Of a DNA stretch of 64,000 nucleotides, positions 49,521-58,462 are shown piece by piece. Made by a program: the position numbers and the translations under genes. Each line of letters begins with the position of its first letter. Positions within the stretch are counted from its first letter, which is position 1. Under the pieces are notes generated by a model. The model worked only from the letters and a program-made list of their open reading frames with translations, did not search any database and was not told the DNA's origin. The DNA is from Myxococcales bacterium (lineage in GTDB: Bacteria > Myxococcota_A > Polyangia > Polyangiales > Ga0077539): the NCBI GenBank assembly GCA_013298625.1, contig JAAFIF010000001.1, positions 124,001 to 188,000 of the forward strand, read 5' to 3'.

Positions 49521-50753
49521 ATGGGTTGTCTGACGGCGAGCGCGATCGCCGCGCTCGGCGCGAGCGTGATCATGGGCTACGCGTTTCGCGACCGATGGAG
49601 GACGCCCAAGCCCTTGACGCCCATCGCAGCGGCCGTCGGAGACGCGGCGTTCGCCGCAGAAGTCGCCAGGTTTGCCGCACGCGCGATGGTGCCCCAAGGG
49701 CAGCCCGTGGACGCTCCGACCGAAGCCGCGGGCGTCGGGTGGAGCCGCTTCGTGCACCGGTTCGACATCGGCGCGGACGAGTGCGTCGCGCTCGTGGTCG
49801 CATCGCACGAGGGCTACGCCGCGCCCAAGCAGAGCGGGCTGTTCGTCGCGGGCACGAGCGTCGAGCGCGAGTTCGACGGCTTCGTCGCGCAGTACACCAC
49901 GCAGCCGGCCAGCGGCGATCCGCGGTGGCTGTACGTCGCGAGCACCGAGGGGCTGGCGACGAGCCTGACATGGTGCGCGCACGCCCCGCGCAGCGTCGAA
50001 GCGCGGGTGATGTTTCGCACGGTGGACGGGTTTTCTCCGCCGAGGCGCGCGGACGCGACCGCGCGCTGGCAGCTCTTGCGCGCGCCGTGGGCGACCTACG
50101 GCGGACCGCGCGCGCTGCACGGGACCAACGTGCAACGATCGGCGCTGGAGGCGTTGGCGAATGAGTTCACGGCGCCGCTCGAAGCCGCGCAGCGAGTGCC
50201 CCCTGAGGGGCTCAGCGAGCGAGCGCCAGCGGTGGACGTGATGGCGGGGGCGGCGGCGCTCGTTCCGCTGAACACGACGTCGGCGGTCGAGCTGTACGCG
50301 CTCGCGGCGCGCGACGCAGGCGTCCCGGTCAACCCGCGCGTGCTCGGGCCGCTCAGCGACGAGCAGCGCGCGATCGTCACCAACGCGTTCAACGCGAGCG
50401 CGGCCAACAGGGCGCTGCCCGCAGAGCACGACGCGATCGTCGACCTCGGACGCAACGACTTTTACCGCGTGCTCGCGGTGATCGACGGCTCGCAGCTGCC
50501 CGCCGAGTGCGTGACGATCACCCTGGCGCGCGGTCAGGGGCTGTTCTCGCCGTCGATCAGCCGCTACTCGCGGTTGACCCGGCAACGCACACCGCTCGCA
50601 AACGTGCGAGACAACCTGGCCACCGATCGTGTGTGCCCGACGGACGGGCTGTTCTCGTACATCGTCGACGACACCGATCAGATGCAGTACCGGCTCACGC
50701 AGTGGGGCGCAGCGCAGCCCGCACCCGCGACGCGCGGGCGCCGCGGACGTTGA
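49521..50753 (+). CDS. Hypothetical exported protein
   Basis: 410 residues from the ATG at 49521, only 29 bp from the divergent DUF1517 start; upstream in-frame codons are less likely. An N-terminal hydrophobic segment (TASAIAALGASVIMGYA) serves as signal or anchor. The mature protein is mixed alpha/beta with Cys pairs (ADECVALVV, SLTWCAHAP; PAECVTITLA and RVCPTDG) and no domain I recognise. Probably periplasmic. Function unknown; the next gene is a PHP-type lipoprotein 55 bp on. Confidence 0.6.
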   Translation: MGCLTASAIAALGASVIMGYAFRDRWRTPKPLTPIAAAVGDAAFAAEVARFAARAMVPQGQPVDAPTEAAGVGWSRFVHRFDIGADECVALVVASHEGYAAPKQSGLFVAGTSVEREFDGFVAQYTTQPASGDPRWLYVASTEGLATSLTWCAHAPRSVEARVMFRTVDGFSPPRRADATARWQLLRAPWATYGGPRALHGTNVQRSALEALANEFTAPLEAAQRVPPEGLSERAPAVDVMAGAAALVPLNTTSAVELYALAARDAGVPVNPRVLGPLSDEQRAIVTNAFNASAANRALPAEHDAIVDLGRNDFYRVLAVIDGSQLPAECVTITLARGQGLFSPSISRYSRLTRQRTPLANVRDNLATDRVCPTDGLFSYIVDDTDQMQYRLTQWGAAQPAPATRGRRGR

Positions 50754-50808
50754 GCGACCGCAGAGATCGCGCGGCGGGCGCGGTTGTCTGCTACACGGTC
50801 GTGCAGGG

Positions 50809-52386
50809 ATGCGTCGGAGGTCACTGGCGATCGCTGCGTTGGTTGTAGGCTGCCCCTCGGCGCGCCCGTCGACCAACGCGCCGTGGACGCACCCCGACGT
50901 GGTCGCGAGCGCGACGGCGCGCGGGCAGCTCGAGGTGTATGTGTCCGACGAGCTCACGGGCAGAGGGCTGCCGTGCAAGCTCACCGTGCGCGGGACCAAC
51001 GGGACGCCGGATCCCATTTGGGGCCCGAATTCGCAGCGCGGAGTGTGGATCGACCCCGCGTCGGTCGCGCTGGCCAACGGGCGGTGGGTGCTCATGGCGC
51101 GCGGTCGCGCGACGCTCGCGATCGGGCAAGGCAGCGGTGACTGGCTCGCGGCCGGGAGCTATCGGCTGACGGTCACGCGCGGGACCGAGTACGCGGCGCT
51201 CGACCTCGGCGAGGTGGTCGTCGGGCCGACGCGCGGCGCTGTCGTGACGGGGACGCTTCGGCGGGTGATCGAGACGGACGGAGAAATCGCTGGTGAATTT
51301 CACGTTCACAGCGCGCCGAGCTTCGACAGCGACGTTCCGCTCGACCATCGGGTGCTGTCGCTCGCGGTCGAAGGGGTCGAGGTCTTCGCGAGCACCGACC
51401 ACGACACGTCCGCGGATTTCAGCGAAGCGATCGCGACGTTGGGGCTCGAGCGGCACATTCACTGGGTGCGCGGGGACGAGATCACGGCGAACGGGTTCGG
51501 GCACTTCAACGTGTTTCCGCTGCCGGCGAGCGTCGAGCCCGAGCGCGATCTGCCGCACTTCGAGCCGTCCGTATCGCAAATCGTCGCCCGCGCCCGCGAG
51601 GTCGCCCCCTCCGCCATCATCCAGCTCAACCACCCGATGTGGAACACCCACGCCATCGGCCACTGGTCCATCGCCGGCTTCGACCCCAGCACGGGCGCCT
51701 CGCGCATGGAGCTGTGCAACCAGTTCGACACGGTCGAAGTGTTCAACGCGCACTCGCTCGACGAAGCGCCCTCGGTCATGGCCTCGGTCGACACGGTCAT
51801 CGACGCGTGGATGACCACGATCGACCTCGGCACCTCTGCGACGGCGACGGGCAACACGGACACGCATCGGCTCGCCAAGACGCCGCCAGGCTGGCCGCGC
51901 ACCTACCTCCGCGTCGCTACGGATGACCCCGCCGAGGTCACCGACGCGATGATCACCAGCGCCCTGCGCGCAGGAGACGCGATGGCGACCTCGGGAGCGT
52001 TCTTGCGCGCCACCATCGGCGCGACGCGGCCGGGCCAGCTGGCGCGCGACGCAGGAGCGACGGTGACCCTCTCGATCGAAGCCCAAGCGCCTGCGTTCGT
52101 CCCGCTCGATCGCGTCGAAGTGTACGCCAATCACGTGATGGTGGCGGCGCGCGACGTGACCGAGCCCGAGCGCGCTGGCGCCCGCAGACAGCGCTGGGAG
52201 ATCCCTTTGCAGCTCTCGCGAGACGCGTGGGTGATCGTGCGAACGCGCGCCGAGCAGCCCGTGCCTCACGACCCTGGCGGCGACCACGCGCGGCCGCTGC
52301 CGTCGCTCGCGTTCACCAACCCAATCTTCGTCGACGTCGACCGCGACGGGCGCTGGACCCCACCAGGTCCACACACCGGTCCCTGA
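50809..52386 (+). CDS. PHP-type metallohydrolase lipoprotein (CehA/McbA-like)
   Basis: 525 residues from the ATG at 50809. Lipobox LVVGC (Cys15). An N-terminal beta domain (about 35-150) is followed by the PHP domain: GEFHVHSAPSFDS, EVFASTDHDTSADF, IIQLNHPMW and ATGNTDTHR give the metal-binding His/Asp set. CehA/McbA-type members hydrolyse esters and carbamates; PHP enzymes of the cell surface may also cleave phosphoesters. A C-terminal beta sandwich ends the protein. Substrate unknown. Confidence 0.85.
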   Translation: MRRRSLAIAALVVGCPSARPSTNAPWTHPDVVASATARGQLEVYVSDELTGRGLPCKLTVRGTNGTPDPIWGPNSQRGVWIDPASVALANGRWVLMARGRATLAIGQGSGDWLAAGSYRLTVTRGTEYAALDLGEVVVGPTRGAVVTGTLRRVIETDGEIAGEFHVHSAPSFDSDVPLDHRVLSLAVEGVEVFASTDHDTSADFSEAIATLGLERHIHWVRGDEITANGFGHFNVFPLPASVEPERDLPHFEPSVSQIVARAREVAPSAIIQLNHPMWNTHAIGHWSIAGFDPSTGASRMELCNQFDTVEVFNAHSLDEAPSVMASVDTVIDAWMTTIDLGTSATATGNTDTHRLAKTPPGWPRTYLRVATDDPAEVTDAMITSALRAGDAMATSGAFLRATIGATRPGQLARDAGATVTLSIEAQAPAFVPLDRVEVYANHVMVAARDVTEPERAGARRQRWEIPLQLSRDAWVIVRTRAEQPVPHDPGGDHARPLPSLAFTNPIFVDVDRDGRWTPPGPHTGP

Positions 52387-52410
52387 GCTGCTCTGCCCAA
52401 TCGCGACACA

Positions 52411-53514
52411 GTGCGCTATCCTGCATGGGTGCCCCGGTTGTGCGTCGCCGCGCTGTGCGGAGCGGCGTGGTCCTTCGCCGCCGCCGCGAGCGCTCAGAGC
52501 TCGACACCCCCGCCGTTGATGCGGCTCGGGTGGGTGCGCGCTCACAACGCCGAGCGTTGCCCGGACGCGACCACCGTCGCGCGCGCGGTCGAAGCGCGGG
52601 TCGGGCGACCGGTGTTCTCTGCGGACGGAGCGCAGTCGGTCGAGGCGATGATCCAGCGCACCGACGGCGCGCGCTGGTGGGTCACCATCTTTCTGCGCGA
52701 CGTGGACGGCAGTCAGCTCGGCACGCGAACGCTCAGCAGCGAGCAGCCCGACTGCGAAGCGGCGACCTCGTCGGCGATCTTCGCCATCGCGCTCGCGATC
52801 GACCCCGAGTCGGCGATGCGACCGCTGGCTGCGACGCCCACACAATCAAGTTCACCTGCGGTGAGCCCGACGCCTGCGCCCGTCGACACGGCTCCTTTGC
52901 GGGTGCTCACCGCGGCCGCAGCGCTCACGGGTCGCGCGGTCGAGCCGTCCCCCTCGCCCGTCGCCGCGCCGCGCCCCCAGCTTCCGCCCGGCGAACGCTC
53001 GGCGGGGGCGGTCTCTCTCGGCGGGTGGGCCGCGTGGGGCCTCGTGCCGCACGTCGCGCTGGGGACGAGCCTCAGCGGGTACGTGCGCGTCTATCGCCGC
53101 TTCGGTTTGCGGGGCGCGATGCGATGGCTGCCCGAGCAGCGCACGGACACTCCGCTGGTAGGCGACGTGTCCTTCGGGCTGTTCGGCGCGAGCCTGTTCG
53201 CAGACGTCGAGCTGTTCGGCGCCGAGCGGTTCGCGCTCACGATCTTCGGCGGAGCGACGGTGAGCGCGATCCACGCCATCGTCCACGACCGGCCCCCAGT
53301 GGACACGGGCGAGCGCTTCGCCGCGGGGCTGGGCCTCGGCGCGCACGGCGCATTGCAGCTCTGGGGCCCGCTCGAGCTGCACGGGACCGTCGAGCTCGCC
53401 TCTCCGCTCGTGCGCTATCGCTACCGCGTCGAGGGGCCTTCCAGCGCGACCGTCTTCGAGCAGCCCTGGCTCGGAGCCGGCGCCACCGTCGCGCTCGGCG
53501 CGCGCTTTCGTTGA
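52411..53514 (+). CDS. Envelope protein with C-terminal barrel-like domain, module C
   Basis: 367 residues, GTG start, signal cleaved near AASAQ-S. The N-terminal domain has WVRAHNAERCPDATTVARAVE, RWWVTIFLRDVDG, RTLSSEQPDCEA and LAIDPES, matching modules A and B. A Pro-rich linker (SPSPVAAPRPQLPPGE) leads to a barrel-like C-terminal half (VRVYRRFGLRGAMRWL, ending VALGARFR with a near-terminal aromatic). It precedes the sigma gene by 13 bp. Role probably at the outer membrane. Confidence 0.65.
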   Translation: MRYPAWVPRLCVAALCGAAWSFAAAASAQSSTPPPLMRLGWVRAHNAERCPDATTVARAVEARVGRPVFSADGAQSVEAMIQRTDGARWWVTIFLRDVDGSQLGTRTLSSEQPDCEAATSSAIFAIALAIDPESAMRPLAATPTQSSSPAVSPTPAPVDTAPLRVLTAAAALTGRAVEPSPSPVAAPRPQLPPGERSAGAVSLGGWAAWGLVPHVALGTSLSGYVRVYRRFGLRGAMRWLPEQRTDTPLVGDVSFGLFGASLFADVELFGAERFALTIFGGATVSAIHAIVHDRPPVDTGERFAAGLGLGAHGALQLWGPLELHGTVELASPLVRYRYRVEGPSSATVFEQPWLGAGATVALGARFR

Positions 53515-53527
53515 AGGGGCAACGCCG

Positions 53528-54115
53528 ATGGGACACTCACAGCCCGACGTGACCGTCACACTCGCCCCACCCACCGCTGCGCAGACGCGCCCGCACAACG
53601 TCGCCGACGTCTACCGCGAGCACGGCGATTTCGTCTGGGCTTCGCTGCAGCGCATGGGCGTGCGCGACTCGGACTTGCAAGACCAACTTCAAGAGGTCTT
53701 CGTGGTCGTGCACCGCAGGCTGGCTGACTTCGAAGGGCGATCGGCGCTGACGACCTGGCTGTTCGGGATCTGCTTGCGCGTGGTCGCGGGCTACCGACGC
53801 AAGCTCGCGCGGCGCAAAGAGCAGGGCTACGAGACGCTTCCAGAGGTCGTCGACGAGGCCGAAGAGCGCGACCCCGAGCAGTCTGCGGCGCGACAGCAAG
53901 CGCGGGCGAGGCTCGCGGAGGTGCTCGACGAGATGGACGTCGAGAAGCGCGCGGTGCTGGTGATGTTCGAGGTCGAGTCGCTCTCGTGCGACGAGATCGC
54001 GAAGATGCTGAGCGTTCCGGTGGGGACCATCTACTCGCGGCTGCACGCGGCGCGAGCGCAGTTCGAGAAGCTGCGCAAGTCGCACGAGCGTCGCACAGCA
54101 GGAGGCTCACGATGA
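53528..54115 (+). CDS. ECF RNA polymerase sigma factor, module C
   Basis: 195 residues. Region 2: DSDLQDQLQEVFVVVHRRLADF and TTWLFGICLRVVAGYRRKLA. Region 4: VEKRAVLVMFEVESLSC and EIAKMLSVPVGTIYSRLHAARAQF. It is nearly identical in several stretches to the module A sigma (VLVMFEVE, VPVGT.HSRL). A short tail without repeats. It overlaps the anti-sigma-like gene by ATGA. Confidence 0.93.
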   Translation: MGHSQPDVTVTLAPPTAAQTRPHNVADVYREHGDFVWASLQRMGVRDSDLQDQLQEVFVVVHRRLADFEGRSALTTWLFGICLRVVAGYRRKLARRKEQGYETLPEVVDEAEERDPEQSAARQQARARLAEVLDEMDVEKRAVLVMFEVESLSCDEIAKMLSVPVGTIYSRLHAARAQFEKLRKSHERRTAGGSR

Positions 54116-54972
54116 GCGACGGACCTCACGATCCAAGCTCGCAAGGACTGTCCGGCGAGTCGCTGTCGCTCTTGAAGAGCGCGGCCGCTCCGCGCGCGAT
54201 GACCGCGGCCGAGCGAAAGCTCGCGATGCAATCGGTCGCTAAAATCGCAGCGACTCCTGCGATCGCCGTCGGCGGTTTCAGCGCGGCCAAGCTCGCCCTC
54301 GCCACGGTGACCACCGTCGGCGCGGCCGCCGCGCTCGCGCGGGCCGTCGCTCCTCACGCAGAGCCACCGGTGCAGCAGCCGAGCACGACCGCGACCATCG
54401 CCGCGCCGGCGACGCGGCCGCGAGACCCGATCGCCGCGCAGAGCGAGCGACCAGCGACGCCCATCGCAGCCGCGCCGAGCGAAGCGCGCGCACCGTCGCC
54501 GGTGGCCGCGACGCCGACACCAGCGCGAAGCGCAGCGCCGACGCTCACGGTGCGCCCTGCGGCGACGCGCGTCGACGAGCCTTTGGCAGCGAGGCCCGCG
54601 CTCGTGGCGCGCGCAGCCGTCGAACAACCTCGAAGCGCGCCGTCCGAGCTCACCGGCACGATCGGCGGAGCGCACTCGCTCTCGGGCGGGACGCTCACCG
54701 AGACGCCCGAGCGCAGAGAGACCGCGGCGCTCGAGCAGGTGTTCTCTGTCGTTTCGAGCGACCCGAGCCGCGCGATGGCGATGCTCGACGCGTTCGATCG
54801 AGAGTTTCCGCGAGGCAGGCTGCGGGACGAGCGAGAGTTTCTCGGCGTGCTCGTGCTCGATCGGCTCGGGCGTCGCGAAGAGGCGCAGACCCGCGCGCGC
54901 GCGCTCCTCGAGCGGTCGCCGGGCGGGATCTACGCGCCTCGGCTGCGAAGGCTGCTAGAACGAACCCCGTGA
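54112..54972 (+). CDS. Anti-sigma-like protein, module C
   Basis: 286 residues. Charged N-terminus (SAAAPRAMTAAERKLAMQSV), weak membrane helix at 55-77 (KLALATVTTVGAAAALARAV), Pro/Ala/Thr linker, then the TPR-like C-terminal domain (FSVVSSDPSRAMAMLDAFDRE, LGRREEAQTRARALLERSP). The same layout as modules A and B, with the best conserved C-terminus. It overlaps the downstream propeller lipoprotein gene (GTGA), so the operon may extend to it. Regulatory role inferred. Confidence 0.6.
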   Translation: MSDGPHDPSSQGLSGESLSLLKSAAAPRAMTAAERKLAMQSVAKIAATPAIAVGGFSAAKLALATVTTVGAAAALARAVAPHAEPPVQQPSTTATIAAPATRPRDPIAAQSERPATPIAAAPSEARAPSPVAATPTPARSAAPTLTVRPAATRVDEPLAARPALVARAAVEQPRSAPSELTGTIGGAHSLSGGTLTETPERRETAALEQVFSVVSSDPSRAMAMLDAFDREFPRGRLRDEREFLGVLVLDRLGRREEAQTRARALLERSPGGIYAPRLRRLLERTP

Positions 54973-56051
54973 GGTCGTCGATCTTCGTCGCATCGTGGTG
55001 GATCGCCGTGGCGAGCTGCACGGTCGACGTCACGCTCGCGCGAGACCCCGCGGCGGACGCGCACGGGCAAGACGTTGGCGACGACGCGGACGCGTCGAGC
55101 TCCGCGGACAGCGCAGAGACGAGCGTGCCCGACGCCGAGCTTCCCGACGCGGCGACGAGCGACGCGGGGGCCGACGCTGCGCCGCAGCAATGGCTTCGCG
55201 TGTTCGTGCCCACCAACGCGGACCTTCGCGGGATCTGGGGCACCTCGTCGCGCGACGTGTGGGTCGTCGGCGACCGAGGGACGCTGCTGCACTGGACAGG
55301 AACCGCGTGGTTTTCTTCGCCCAGTCCAGCGGGGGCGGTGAGCTACCGAGACATTTGGGGCTCTGCCGCCAACGATGTGTGGGCGGTGGGCGTGGACCTC
55401 TCGGGGTTGCTCTCGGTGGCGCACTACGATGGTCGGTCGTGGTTTCGGTGGCCGCTTCCGCCGCTGCGATACGCGCCGCGCGCCATCTTCGGCACGGCGC
55501 GAGACGACGTGTGGATCGTCGGCGGACCGTTCGAGTACGCCAGCGACTCGGTCCTTCGCTGGGACGGCGCCCGATGGAACATCGTTCGCACCGGCGGCCG
55601 CGCCACGCGCTATCTCGACGTCGGCGGCACCTCCCCCAACGACCTGTGGATCGTCGCGCTCGACGACACGCTGCTTCGCTGGCGAGGGGCGTTCGAGCTC
55701 GACGCGGCCACGCTTCCGGTCGCCGTCGTCTCCTTCGAACTCGGCCTCTTCGCGAGCGGGCCCGAAGAGTTTTGGGTCACGGCCGACGCGGGGATCCTCC
55801 ATCGCTACATGCGCGGGACGTGGACCTCCGTCGACACCGGGACGCGCAACACCCTCCGCAACGTCTGGGGCGTCGACGGCAGGACGCTGTGGGCCGTGGG
55901 CAATCGCGGGACGATCGTCCGGTTCGACGGCGCGTCGTGGTCGGTCGCCGAAGAGGTCACGCCGCGCACGCTGCTGTCCGTGTGGGCGTCGAGCGCGTCG
56001 GACGCGTGGGTGATCGGCGAGGGCGGGACCGTCCTGCACTCGGTGCGCTAG
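54969..56051 (+). CDS. WG.S..DVW-repeat beta-propeller lipoprotein
   Basis: 360 residues from a GTG overlapping the upstream stop. Lipobox VASC (Cys17) and a long Asp/Ala/Ser linker. Seven or so repeats of about 45 residues with signatures such as GIWGTSSRDVWVVGDRG, DIWGSAANDVWAVG and SVWASSASDAWVIGEGG. This repeat is typical of myxobacterial surface proteins and predicts a beta-propeller. It may be the end of the module C operon. Binding partner unknown. Confidence 0.82.
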   Translation: MRSSIFVASWWIAVASCTVDVTLARDPAADAHGQDVGDDADASSSADSAETSVPDAELPDAATSDAGADAAPQQWLRVFVPTNADLRGIWGTSSRDVWVVGDRGTLLHWTGTAWFSSPSPAGAVSYRDIWGSAANDVWAVGVDLSGLLSVAHYDGRSWFRWPLPPLRYAPRAIFGTARDDVWIVGGPFEYASDSVLRWDGARWNIVRTGGRATRYLDVGGTSPNDLWIVALDDTLLRWRGAFELDAATLPVAVVSFELGLFASGPEEFWVTADAGILHRYMRGTWTSVDTGTRNTLRNVWGVDGRTLWAVGNRGTIVRFDGASWSVAEEVTPRTLLSVWASSASDAWVIGEGGTVLHSVR

Positions 56052-56056
56052 GCGCG

Positions 56057-58462
56057 TCAGTAGCTCAGCGAGAAGCCCAGAGAGGGCAGGATCGGCAAGC
56101 CCAGCACTGGCTGCGACGCGCGGCGATCGAAGCTGTACACGCGGCTCTCGACGTTCTCGTGGTTGGTGGTGTTGAGCACCTCGAGGATGAGCTGGCCGCG
56201 CATGGGACCGGCGCGAAACTTCCACGCGCCGCGCACATCGAGCGAGAAGAAGAGCGGCAGGCGCCCGGCGCGCGTCGGGTCGATCACCGTAAGCGAGACG
56301 TCGCTGGCCGCGTCGTAGAGCGCGCTCTGCACCGTGGGCTCGACGAGGCCCGAAGAGAGCCGCACGCGCGCGCCGAGCTCGAACCCGCGCGGCAAGAGCA
56401 CGCCGATCGACGCGCTCAGGTTGTGCGGCTGATCCCAAACGTACGTCGCGAACGCGCAGCCCGCGCACGGCGCTCGCTCGGCACGCTGAAGCGTGTACGA
56501 GAGCAGAACGAACAGCGGGAGCCGCCCGGGGCGCGCCCGCGCCGAGAGCTCAGCGCCGAGCACGCGGCCGACGCCCTCGTTGGAGAAGCGCTCGGACACG
56601 CGCGCGCCATCGCGGATGATCACGCGCTCGCTCGGCGCGATCACCGACGAGCCCGCCTTGGCGAACACCGACGCGTCGAGCTCGAGCGCGCCCGAGAGCG
56701 CCTCCCACTCGACGCCAGCGCCTGCGTGCAGCCAGCGCTCGGGGCGAAGCGCGGGGTTTCCGAAGCCCGGCAGCGAAGCATAGCCGCGCGGCGCGCTCGC
56801 GTACCCGCCGAGCGCGGCGCGAACCGCCAGCCCTGGACGCACCGACCAGCGCGCGCTCACGCGAGGGTCCACGGTGGTCGCCATCGCGTACGAGAGGTAG
56901 TCCACGCGCGCTCCGGCGAGCACGCGCAGCGCGCGCGACGGGGTGAGCTCGATCTCTGCGAACGCGGCGGGGTTTACCGTCGTGCGCAGCGCGCGGTACG
57001 TAACGAGGGTCGTCGCAGAGACCGGGTCGGTGAGCCCCGAGGTCGACACGGGCGGCGCGCGGACCTCGTCGTCGGACACGAGCGCTTGCACGTCCAAGCC
57101 CAGCATCAAACGCGCGACGTCGCTGACGCGCAGGTCGAGCTCGTCGCGGACCGACGCGTTGAGCGCCTCGAAGCGGTAGCGAACGGACGGACCGAGCTTC
57201 ACGTCTTGGCGCTGAAATGACAGCGCAGTTGAAAACGTGTGCGTCGTATCCGCGCCGAGCCTGTGCCGCCATCGCGCCTGCGCGCCGTGAAACGTGAGGC
57301 GCGTGCTGACCTCGCCGCGCAGCGAGGGGTCGTTGGGGTCCGGCTGCGCGAGGTTCGAGACGAAGGCGTCGTCCGTCCCCGATCCTGCGACGCGGATCGA
57401 GTCGCGCTCGGTGGGGTCCCAGTCGAACGAGAGCTGCCAGTCCCAGTACTGCGGCCACTGGCGAAAGCTCGCGGCGTCCGGCGCGATGAAGAGCGGCGCG
57501 AGCAGCGAGAGGTAGCTCCCGCGCGCACCCGCGGCGATCGAGGCGCGCGCGCCGAGCGGGACGGACACGAACGCCCCAGCGTCGATCACGTCGACGTCGA
57601 CGCTGGCGCGCACGCGGTCGCGAGCGGGCGCGCGGAGGGTCACGTTGACCACGCCGCCGGCGACGCGGCCGAAGCGAGCGCTGAAGTTTCCCGGGACGAG
57701 CTCGATGCGCTCGATGAGGTCTGTGGCGATCGCGCTGGCGAGCCCGTACAAGTGAAACGGAAGCGCGATCGGGTGCCCTTCGAGCAGCACCAGCGAGTCC
57801 TCGGGCGCCGACGAGCGGACGACGAACTGACCGAGGCCGAACTGCGTCCGCGCCACGCCGGGGAGGTTCTGCACGGCGAGCAGCGCGTCTCCGCGCGCGC
57901 CGGGGATCCTTCGCACTTCGTCGGCGCTCACCTCGCGACGAAACACCTCGCGCGAACGAACGCGGCCGAACACCGTCACGCCCTGCTCAGCGGGCGCACG
58001 CGACGCCTGCTGTGCCTGCGAGGCGCGCGGCTGCGCGGGCGAGGTCACCGACGGAGCGCCGCCGAGCACGGCGCTCGCGCGCGGGGCGTCCACGTCCGAA
58101 GCGCGACGCGCAGAGACAGAGCAGCGATAGCGGTACAAGATGCGCGCGATCACCGCGCGATCGCCGGCGCGCGCGGGCTCGAACTCGAAGTCACGCGCGG
58201 CCGCGAGCACGCGCTCGTCCACTGCGGCGACGCCGCTCGTGCGAGCGAGCGCGACGGACGCGACTCGACCGGACTCGTCGATCACGAGCTCGAGCAGCAC
58301 CGACAAGTCCGCCGCCCCATCGAACACGTCCGACGGAAACACGATCTCGCCCACGCGCACCGCGCGGGGCGGCGCCACGGTGTTGCCGCTGCGCTGCGCG
58401 TACGCAGCGCGTGGCGACGCGAGCACGACCGCCGCGAACAGGGTCGCGGCGCGCGCCCTCAC
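56057..58462 (-). CDS. TonB-dependent receptor with N-terminal TonB-C-like domain
   Basis: 801 residues from a GTG overlapping the upstream stop (GTGA). Signal peptide, then at about 45-115 a TonB C-terminal/energy-transduction-like domain (LLELVIDESGRVASVALAR, VLAAARDFEFEPAR). The plug follows (about 175-290: ADEVRRIPGARGDALLAVQN, SAPEDSLVLLEGHPI, IERIELVPGNFSARFG), then the 22-strand barrel ending in SLGFSLSY with terminal aromatic. Receptors of this kind import siderophores, vitamins or sugars, or export signals; the ligand is unknown. Fourth gene of the kinase-led operon. Confidence 0.88.
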   Translation of the reverse strand: MRARAATLFAAVVLASPRAAYAQRSGNTVAPPRAVRVGEIVFPSDVFDGAADLSVLLELVIDESGRVASVALARTSGVAAVDERVLAAARDFEFEPARAGDRAVIARILYRYRCSVSARRASDVDAPRASAVLGGAPSVTSPAQPRASQAQQASRAPAEQGVTVFGRVRSREVFRREVSADEVRRIPGARGDALLAVQNLPGVARTQFGLGQFVVRSSAPEDSLVLLEGHPIALPFHLYGLASAIATDLIERIELVPGNFSARFGRVAGGVVNVTLRAPARDRVRASVDVDVIDAGAFVSVPLGARASIAAGARGSYLSLLAPLFIAPDAASFRQWPQYWDWQLSFDWDPTERDSIRVAGSGTDDAFVSNLAQPDPNDPSLRGEVSTRLTFHGAQARWRHRLGADTTHTFSTALSFQRQDVKLGPSVRYRFEALNASVRDELDLRVSDVARLMLGLDVQALVSDDEVRAPPVSTSGLTDPVSATTLVTYRALRTTVNPAAFAEIELTPSRALRVLAGARVDYLSYAMATTVDPRVSARWSVRPGLAVRAALGGYASAPRGYASLPGFGNPALRPERWLHAGAGVEWEALSGALELDASVFAKAGSSVIAPSERVIIRDGARVSERFSNEGVGRVLGAELSARARPGRLPLFVLLSYTLQRAERAPCAGCAFATYVWDQPHNLSASIGVLLPRGFELGARVRLSSGLVEPTVQSALYDAASDVSLTVIDPTRAGRLPLFFSLDVRGAWKFRAGPMRGQLILEVLNTTNHENVESRVYSFDRRASQPVLGLPILPSLGFSLSY

